This document shows, piece after piece, positions 58,809 through 64,000 of a stretch of DNA of 64,000 nucleotides (the stretch's first letter is position 1; each line of letters starts with the position of its first letter). The notes beneath the pieces are model-generated. The model did no database searches and was not told the origin of the DNA. It saw nothing but the letters and a program-made list of their open reading frames with translations. The translations under genes were made by a program, and so were the position numbers. Origin of the DNA: UBA4132 sp037133675. Its GTDB lineage: Bacteria > Pseudomonadota > Gammaproteobacteria > Methylococcales > Methylomonadaceae. The stretch lies in the NCBI GenBank assembly GCA_037133675.1, contig JBAXNR010000010.1:1-64000 (forward strand). The letters are read 5' to 3'.

Positions 58809-60170
58809 TTAAACGCCACCGCCTAGTGCTAAATACAGGTTGATGCGATTATTGAGTAATTGTCGATGTACTGCCAGATGTTCACTTTGTGCGGTGAAGG
58901 TACTGCGATAACTATCCAATAAAGTCAAAATTTGAATTAAACCCTGACCATAAGAATACACCGCAAGTTGACGGCTGGCTTCGGTTTGCTCAACCGCTTC
59001 TTGCAAGGCTTTTTCCTGTGCGCGTAACCACTGTTCAGCGGCTAAGGCTTGTTCTACTTCACGAAACGCATTCAACGCAGTGCTTTGATAGTGATTAACT
59101 GCTTCTTCTTTTTGTGCTTCATTCAATCGAATAATGGCTTGCAATCTGCCGCCTGTAAAAATCGGTTGCAATAACCCCATCGCTACATTCCAAGCGACTG
59201 CGCGAGGATCAATTAATTCAGTTAATGCCGCGCTACTTGTACCGCCGCTTGCAGTCAAGGTGAAGCGCGGCAACAATGCTTTTTTGGCTGAACTTAAACG
59301 TGAATCCGCCGCCAGTATACGATTAAACGCAGCAATAATATCTGGGCGGCGGGTTAATAATTCAGAGGGTAAACCAGAGGTAAGTACATTAGGTGGTGCA
59401 GGTAGCTTGGCGTTTTTCTGTAACTGCCCACTGGGATAACGCCCCAGCAACACCTCCAAACGGCGGGTGATAATTTGTACTTGATTACGCGAGCTTGCTA
59501 CAGACGCTTCGGCATTGGCTAAATCGGTTAGCACTAAACGCAAATCCAAACCGCCTGTTAAGCCGCGCTCAAAGCGTCCGCGTACTAGGTCAGCAATCAC
59601 GCGGCGGTCTTTAATTGATTGTTCGGCAACTTGCACCTGTAGATTGGCTTCGATTAATTCAAAATAACTTTGTGCAGTGCGAGCGGCTAAGGATAATCGG
59701 GCGGCTTGATAATCGTCAGCCACCGCGTTGGCTTCCTGTCCTGCCGCTTGTTGGCTGTAGCGGATGCGTCCCCACACATCAAGTTCCCAACTCAAATTAA
59801 ACAGTGCGTCAAAGCCGCTCGTTGTTCCGTTTAGTGAATCACGTTGATTTTGATAGTTAGGCAACGCATTCAACTGAGGCAAGCGTTGCGCCCCTTCGAT
59901 AATCGCTTGTTCATGCGCAGCATTGATTCTGACGGCGGCGGCTTTTAAGTCGTAATTATGCGCGAGTGCGTCATTAACTAATGTGGTTAATTGGCTATCA
60001 GCAAATTGTGTTAGCCATTGTTCAGCGATTTTATGATTAACGATTTTATCGGCTTGCCAAATAGGCGGGATGACAAAGCTAGCTTTGTGTTCCACATTAG
60101 GCACAGCACTACAGCCTGACACAATCAACAACAGCAGAAAAAATTTACCGCGCATCAGGCTTACGCGCAT
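58809..60170 (-). CDS. Outer-membrane efflux lipoprotein (NodT/OprM family)
   Basis: An outer-membrane channel of about 450 aa. MRGKFFLLLLIVSGCSAVPN is a lipoprotein signal with the lipobox Cys. The two OEP repeats start WLTQFADSQLTTLVNDALAH and are typical of the NodT group (ELDVWGRIRYSQQAAGQEAN, GLPSELLTRRPDIIAAFNRI). Starts at 60176, 60170 and 60155 are all possible; the frame open from 60392 is too long. It is the first gene of the efflux operon. Confidence 0.9.
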   Translation of the reverse strand: MRVSLMRGKFFLLLLIVSGCSAVPNVEHKASFVIPPIWQADKIVNHKIAEQWLTQFADSQLTTLVNDALAHNYDLKAAAVRINAAHEQAIIEGAQRLPQLNALPNYQNQRDSLNGTTSGFDALFNLSWELDVWGRIRYSQQAAGQEANAVADDYQAARLSLAARTAQSYFELIEANLQVQVAEQSIKDRRVIADLVRGRFERGLTGGLDLRLVLTDLANAEASVASSRNQVQIITRRLEVLLGRYPSGQLQKNAKLPAPPNVLTSGLPSELLTRRPDIIAAFNRILAADSRLSSAKKALLPRFTLTASGGTSSAALTELIDPRAVAWNVAMGLLQPIFTGGRLQAIIRLNEAQKEEAVNHYQSTALNAFREVEQALAAEQWLRAQEKALQEAVEQTEASRQLAVYSYGQGLIQILTLLDSYRSTFTAQSEHLAVHRQLLNNRINLYLALGGGV

Positions 60171-60394
60171 TCGCATCAACAGTTTTGCATTGTTGATATG
60201 TTTGACTTGTAACGGAGTATCTATATAAGACCATGAACAATCGCCCACTTTCTTTTTCGCTAGTCGCACTTGAAACTGTATTAACAAGAAAAAACCTAAG
60301 CTTTGGGCTAAATGAAAGTAATGATGATGAGCAGGGATAATAGTTTCCAAAAAGTTTTCCTGATTAGTAAGATGCTTCAGCCAGTAACCCAAAT

Positions 60395-60519
60395 ACCGTC
60401 ATTGCGGCAGGGAGAGCGTAGCGAGGGTTCGCCACAATCCAGAAGCCAAGGCTTGAACAGAACCCCCTCGCTACGCTCTCCCTGTGACTGGATATTGGCA
60501 TCCATGCCAGTATGACGGT
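60395..60519. repeat. 125-bp nested inverted repeat (MITE-like)
   Basis: A perfect 20-bp inverted pair (60408-60427 and 60465-60484; arm CAGGGAGAGCGTAGCGAGGG) lies inside outer arms ACCGTCAT (60395-60402) and ATGACGGT (60512-60519). It has no coding capacity. It lies upstream of the efflux operon and downstream of pilU, and may influence either transcript. Confidence 0.7.
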
Positions 60520-60593
60520 GCTAGCTGAACAATATTGCTAATCAGGAAAGTTTTTAACATTTTTTCAAGCAAAGCTGCGCTAAGGGAATGACG

Positions 60594-61754
60594 CTACAGT
60601 TTTAATGAGGTAGGTCGCCGTATCTGTAAGGTAGCACCATTATTTTCATCTTCATCGGGGGTCAGAATAATATCACCCCCATAAATTGCATTTTCATCGC
60701 CTAGTTTGATAACTAAACGAAGATCATTTTTAGAGTCTGCGGAATTAATTGCATCGTCATAGCTAATTTTGTGTGCTTTATATAACTCATAAAGAGCCAT
60801 ATCAAAGGTTTGCATACCTTCTTCTTTAGAATTCTTCATTAATTCTTTGAGTTTATGCACTTCACCTTTACGAATATAGTCCTTAGCCAGCGGTGTATTA
60901 AGAAAAACTTCTACCACAGGATAACGCCCTTTGCCATCGGAGCGTTTAATCAATTGCTGCGCCACAATGCCTTTTAGATTTAGCGACAAGTCCATTAACA
61001 CCTGATCGTGCATTTCATCAGGAAAAAAATGCAGAATGCGATCTATCGCTTGGTTAGCATTGTTGGCGTGTAATGTGGATAAACATAAATGCCCTGTTTC
61101 AGCAAACGTAATGGCATTTTGCATGGTTTCACGCGTTCTTATCTCCCCAATTAAAATCACATCGGGTGCTTGACGTAGGGTGTTTTTTAACGCCACTTCA
61201 TAAGATTCGGTATCTAAGCCAACTTCACGCTGGCTGATAATACAGCCTAAATGCGGGTGCTGAAACTCGATAGGATCTTCGATGGTAATAATATGACCAC
61301 GGCTGTTTTGATTACGATGCTTAATTAAAGCAGCCAGAGTCGTTGATTTACCCGTACCAGTTGCTCCCACAAAAATAATTAGCCCCCGTTTTTCCATGAT
61401 CATATTTTTTAGAATCAGCGGTAGATTCAAATCTTCAGCATTGGGTATCTCATGTTCAATGCGGCGTAGCACCATCGCAGCTGCATCTCGCTGAGTAAAC
61501 GCACTGACTCGAAATCGTCCCAAATCTGGATAATTAATCGCAAACTGACACTCTTTAGTATTTTCAAATTCCATTTGTTGAGCGGGACTCATAATTCCCA
61601 AGATGATTTTTAATGACTGTGCTTCGGTCAACTCTGTTTTAGAAATGTCTGTTATCATCCCATCAATTTTCATACAAGGTGGTCGCCCTGCGGTGATAAA
61701 TAAATCAGACGCTTTTTTTTGGCACATCAATGCTAATAATTTTTCAAAGTCCAT
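60594..61754 (-). CDS. pilU: Twitching-motility ATPase PilU
   Basis: A 386-aa PilT-like ATPase, an accessory motor for type IV pilus retraction. It has Walker A GATGTGKSTT at about residue 130, ITIEDPIEFQHPH, APDVILIGEIRTRETM and FAETGHLCLSTLHANN. The C-terminal tail of about 40 residues beyond the PilT core (GDIILTPDEDENNGATLQIR) is typical of PilU. The ATG at 61754 follows GGGG. The gene lies 10 bp after pilT, the usual pair. Confidence 0.94.
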   Translation of the reverse strand: MDFEKLLALMCQKKASDLFITAGRPPCMKIDGMITDISKTELTEAQSLKIILGIMSPAQQMEFENTKECQFAINYPDLGRFRVSAFTQRDAAAMVLRRIEHEIPNAEDLNLPLILKNMIMEKRGLIIFVGATGTGKSTTLAALIKHRNQNSRGHIITIEDPIEFQHPHLGCIISQREVGLDTESYEVALKNTLRQAPDVILIGEIRTRETMQNAITFAETGHLCLSTLHANNANQAIDRILHFFPDEMHDQVLMDLSLNLKGIVAQQLIKRSDGKGRYPVVEVFLNTPLAKDYIRKGEVHKLKELMKNSKEEGMQTFDMALYELYKAHKISYDDAINSADSKNDLRLVIKLGDENAIYGGDIILTPDEDENNGATLQIRRPTSLKL

Positions 61755-61764
61755 CACAATCCCC

Positions 61765-62802
61765 CTAACGGAACATTTCTTTATTGACCGCTTTGCTCAT
61801 TGCCATTGCTGGCGTGACCAAGCCTTTTTCAACTAATTCTTTCAGATTTTGATCCAATGTCTGCATACCATCTTTGCGTCCTGTTTGAATCGCTGAATAC
61901 ATTTGTGCGACTTTCGCCTCACGAATTAAGTTTCTAATCGCAGGTGTACCCACCATGATTTCATGCGCTGCAATACGACCACCGCCAACTTTTTTAAGCA
62001 GTGATTGCGAAATAACCGCCTGCAATGATTCCGATAACATTGAGCGTATCATTTCTTTTTCGGCGGCTGGAAATACGTCAATAATACGGTCAATAGTTTT
62101 AGCTGCGGAGGTGGTGTGCAATGTGCCAAACACTAAATGCCCTGTTTCTGCCGCTGTCATGGCAAGTCGAATGGTTTCTAAATCCCGCATTTCGCCTACT
62201 AGAATAACATCGGGATCTTCCCGCAATGCTGAACGTAAGGCTTCACTAAAACCGTGGGTGTCACGATGAACTTCGCGCTGATTGATTAAGGATTTTTGGC
62301 TTTCATGGACAAATTCGATAGGGTCTTCAACGGTAAGAATATGAGCATAATCATTGTAATTAATATGATTAACCATTGCCGCCAAGGTGGTGGATTTACC
62401 TGAACCTGTAGGACCAGTCACTAATACCATACCGCGCGGTTTTTTACACAGCTCTTCAAAAAACTTGGGTGCTTTTAAATCCTCCAAACTTAACACTACC
62501 GAAGGAATGGTTCTAAATACCGCCGCCGCACCGCGCTCTTGATTAAATGCGTTAACCCGAAAGCGAGCAACATTGGGTAATTCAAATGAAAAGTCGGTTT
62601 CTAAAAATTCTTCGTAATCTCGCCGCTGCTTATCATTCATAATGTCATAAATTAACCCATGAACACCTTTATGATCTAATGACGGCATATTAATGCGCCG
62701 AATATCACCATCAACGCGAATCATCGGTGGCAATCCCGCCGATAAATGTAAATCTGATGCTTTATTTTTAACAGAAAAGGCTAATAACTCGGTAATATCC
62801 AT
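61765..62802 (-). CDS. pilT: Type IV pilus retraction ATPase PilT
   Basis: A 345-aa hexameric ATPase that drives pilus retraction. It shows NKASDLHLSAGLPP, Walker A GPTGSGKSTTLAA, LTVEDPIEFVHES, DPDVILVGEMRDLETI, the His box GHLVFGTLHTTSAAKTIDR and the C-terminal AIRNLIRE motif needed for retraction. I start at 62802, where GAGGGA lies 6 nt upstream. It diverges from yggS across about 110 bp. Confidence 0.96.
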   Translation of the reverse strand: MDITELLAFSVKNKASDLHLSAGLPPMIRVDGDIRRINMPSLDHKGVHGLIYDIMNDKQRRDYEEFLETDFSFELPNVARFRVNAFNQERGAAAVFRTIPSVVLSLEDLKAPKFFEELCKKPRGMVLVTGPTGSGKSTTLAAMVNHINYNDYAHILTVEDPIEFVHESQKSLINQREVHRDTHGFSEALRSALREDPDVILVGEMRDLETIRLAMTAAETGHLVFGTLHTTSAAKTIDRIIDVFPAAEKEMIRSMLSESLQAVISQSLLKKVGGGRIAAHEIMVGTPAIRNLIREAKVAQMYSAIQTGRKDGMQTLDQNLKELVEKGLVTPAMAMSKAVNKEMFR

Positions 62803-62911
62803 AATATCCCTCACAACGTAAACGCAAAAAGTAACTTATACCATAACCTAACTCATGGCTTTTTTGAAGCACTGATATTATGAGCCATGCACAAAAATTT
62901 TAGCGATAACT

Positions 62912-63589
62912 ATGACAACTCTTATTGATTCATTAAAACAACTACACAGACAAATTAAGCATGCTGAAATCAGTTGCCAACGCCAGCCTGATTCGGTGTT
63001 ATTACTGGCTGTCAGTAAAACTCAACCCGCTTCAACGCTTGCTAATGCCTATCAAGCTGGGCAACGGCATTTCGGAGAAAACTACCTACAAGAAGCACTG
63101 AGCAAACAACAAGCCTTAGGTGCGTTTGACATAACGTGGCATTTTATAGGCCCTATTCAATCCAACAAAACCAAAGCGATTGCTAGTCATTTTGACTGGG
63201 TACACAGTGTCGATAATTTAAAAATTGCAAGGCGGCTTAGTGAACAACGTCCGCAACACCTAGCCCCATTAAATATTTGCTTACAAGTGAATATCAGTGA
63301 TGAAGCTAGTAAATCTGGCATTCATTTAGATAATCTAGCTGAATTATCTGAACGAGTGGCGGTGCTGCCTAATATAAAACTACGCGGTGTCATGGCGATT
63401 CCCGCCCCTAGTGACAGTTTTGAACAACAATGTCAGCCTTATAAAATCCTTTATCAAGCGATTAAGAGCCTTAATAAACCAGAACTCGATACTTTCTCTT
63501 TTGGTATGAGCGATGATCTAAACGCGGCGATTGCCCAAGGTGCAACCATCGTTAGAATTGGTACTGCGTTATTTGGTAAACGACCATAG
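62912..63589 (+). CDS. yggS: PLP homeostasis protein YggS
   Basis: A 225-aa fold-type III PLP-binding protein controlling free vitamin B6. LLAVSKTQPAS contains the PLP Lys; HFGENYLQEALSK, WHFIGPIQSNK and SFGMSDDLNAAIAQGAT are family motifs. Length is normal. Location divergent from pilT is common in gammaproteobacteria, where proC and yggT often follow; here a terminator follows. Confidence 0.95.
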   Translation: MTTLIDSLKQLHRQIKHAEISCQRQPDSVLLLAVSKTQPASTLANAYQAGQRHFGENYLQEALSKQQALGAFDITWHFIGPIQSNKTKAIASHFDWVHSVDNLKIARRLSEQRPQHLAPLNICLQVNISDEASKSGIHLDNLAELSERVAVLPNIKLRGVMAIPAPSDSFEQQCQPYKILYQAIKSLNKPELDTFSFGMSDDLNAAIAQGATIVRIGTALFGKRP

Positions 63590-63612
63590 ACGTTTGCGGT
63601 ATTGCCAATAAA

Positions 63613-63640
63613 AAACAAGCCCCATAAAGGGGCTTGTTAA
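63613..63640. terminator. Bidirectional terminator after yggS
   Basis: AACAAGCCCC pairs with GGGGCTTGTT around ATAAA; an A-run precedes it. It lies between yggS and the converging gene at the window end. Confidence 0.85.
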
Positions 63641-63666
63641 TGAGTGAGGCTACAAACAATAAAACA

Positions 63667-64000
63667 TTACACAATCCATATTGAGTTAGCAACGAAAGGC
63701 GTGGTGCTAACACCTGTTGTACCAGCAACACCAACTAATTCTACTAAGGTATCAGCCGCTGTACCTCCGTCTTGGAAAACAAAGGTATTGCCACCCGAAA
63801 CAAAAGCAACGGTATCCGTTCCTGTGATATTGGCTTGTAAATAACCGAATACGTCCGCTAAATTAGCCGCTGTGATGGTGAGCGGAGCAGTATAGCTATC
63901 CGTGCCTCCAAAGCTAATCAGACCACTGGTAATACTATGGCTCTTAATAATACCTGAATCCGTACCATTTGTTCCTGTAGTATTAGTGGCAATAGCTATA
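63667..64000 (-). CDS. C-terminus of a large repeat-rich surface protein, cut by the window edge
   Basis: The minus strand is open from the edge to a TAA at 63667-63669 (111 codons, no start in the window). The residues are rich in Thr, Gly, Ser, Asn and Val: TSGLISFGGTDSYTAPLTIT, then VFGYLQANITGTDTVAFVSG and VFQDGGTAADTLVELVGVAG. This composition is like S-layer or RTX-type secreted proteins. The first part of the gene is outside the window, so no family can be fixed. Confidence 0.6.
   Translation of the reverse strand, partial: IAIATNTTGTNGTDSGIIKSHSITSGLISFGGTDSYTAPLTITAANLADVFGYLQANITGTDTVAFVSGGNTFVFQDGGTAADTLVELVGVAGTTGVSTTPFVANSIWIV

Overview
The window looks like a chromosomal segment of a gammaproteobacterium of moderate GC, most plausibly a methane or methanol oxidiser of the order Methylococcales. 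Two tandem MxaD-like periplasmic proteins followed by a YVTN beta-propeller of the kind seen near PQQ-dependent methanol oxidation, a fatty-acid cis/trans isomerase (Cti), PilT/PilU, and a gltX gene beside tRNA-Ala all fit. The assignment is inference: no methane or methanol dehydrogenase subunit lies in the window.

Layout. 1-4900: the 5' part of tRNA-Ala(GGC), gltX, and a large single-chain Eco57I-like restriction-modification protein. 4917-13167: an integrated element of about 8.2 kb bounded by near-identical copies of about 80 bp covering the 3' edge and terminator of tRNA-Leu(CAG). It encodes a P4-type integrase, a DUF6387 protein, an AlpA-like regulator, a leader resembling the P4 Ash/CI immunity region, two small proteins, a Toprim/DUF3987 primase-helicase, an SSB, an Ogr/Delta-type zinc finger and two coiled-coil proteins. 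Eleven GTTAAAG/CTTTAAC heptamers lie between the primase and ssb genes, and GTTACTG motifs 12 bp apart lie inside both ends. This is the architecture of a P4-like phage satellite or integrative replicon, without capsid-size genes. 13151-17451: tRNA-Leu, rnr (RNase R) and an AIPR-family abortive-infection protein.

17452-23360 is an accessory patch: a frameshifted antitoxin, a REP-associated transposase (RAYT) with inverted REP units and a disrupted N-terminus, then a three-gene minus-strand group of modular lamin-tail-domain proteins with internal repeats and Pro-Thr linkers. ygiD and an ISAs1 relic follow. 23361-29008 is mostly core: surE, pcm and a TPR/GT41 O-GlcNAc-transferase-like gene form one operon; smr, a two-helix K+ channel-like gene and ispD run the other way. 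29886-34833 holds two paralogous secreted proteins with the same N-terminal half but different C-terminal modules (fibronectin III versus cadherin-like).

35421-44131 carries an SbmA/YddA-like ABC protein with a degenerate ATPase site, a GH5 glucanase-like enzyme without a signal peptide, an NTF2-like protein, the two MxaD-like proteins and beta-propeller, an L,D-transpeptidase, truA, a DUF2231 membrane protein and a GT9 heptosyltransferase. 44134-48639: a hypothetical protein, DUF1289, an MBL-like protein and cti. 48660-54156 (minus) is an iron-uptake locus: FecI-like sigma factor, FecR, TonB receptor with an STN domain, PepSY membrane protein. 54610-60170 (minus) is a tripartite RND efflux system. 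60594-62802 is pilT-pilU, divergent from yggS. The last 330 bp hold the C-terminus of a large repeat-rich surface protein running off the edge. Short palindromic repeats fill many gaps. I see no CRISPR array and no rRNA.
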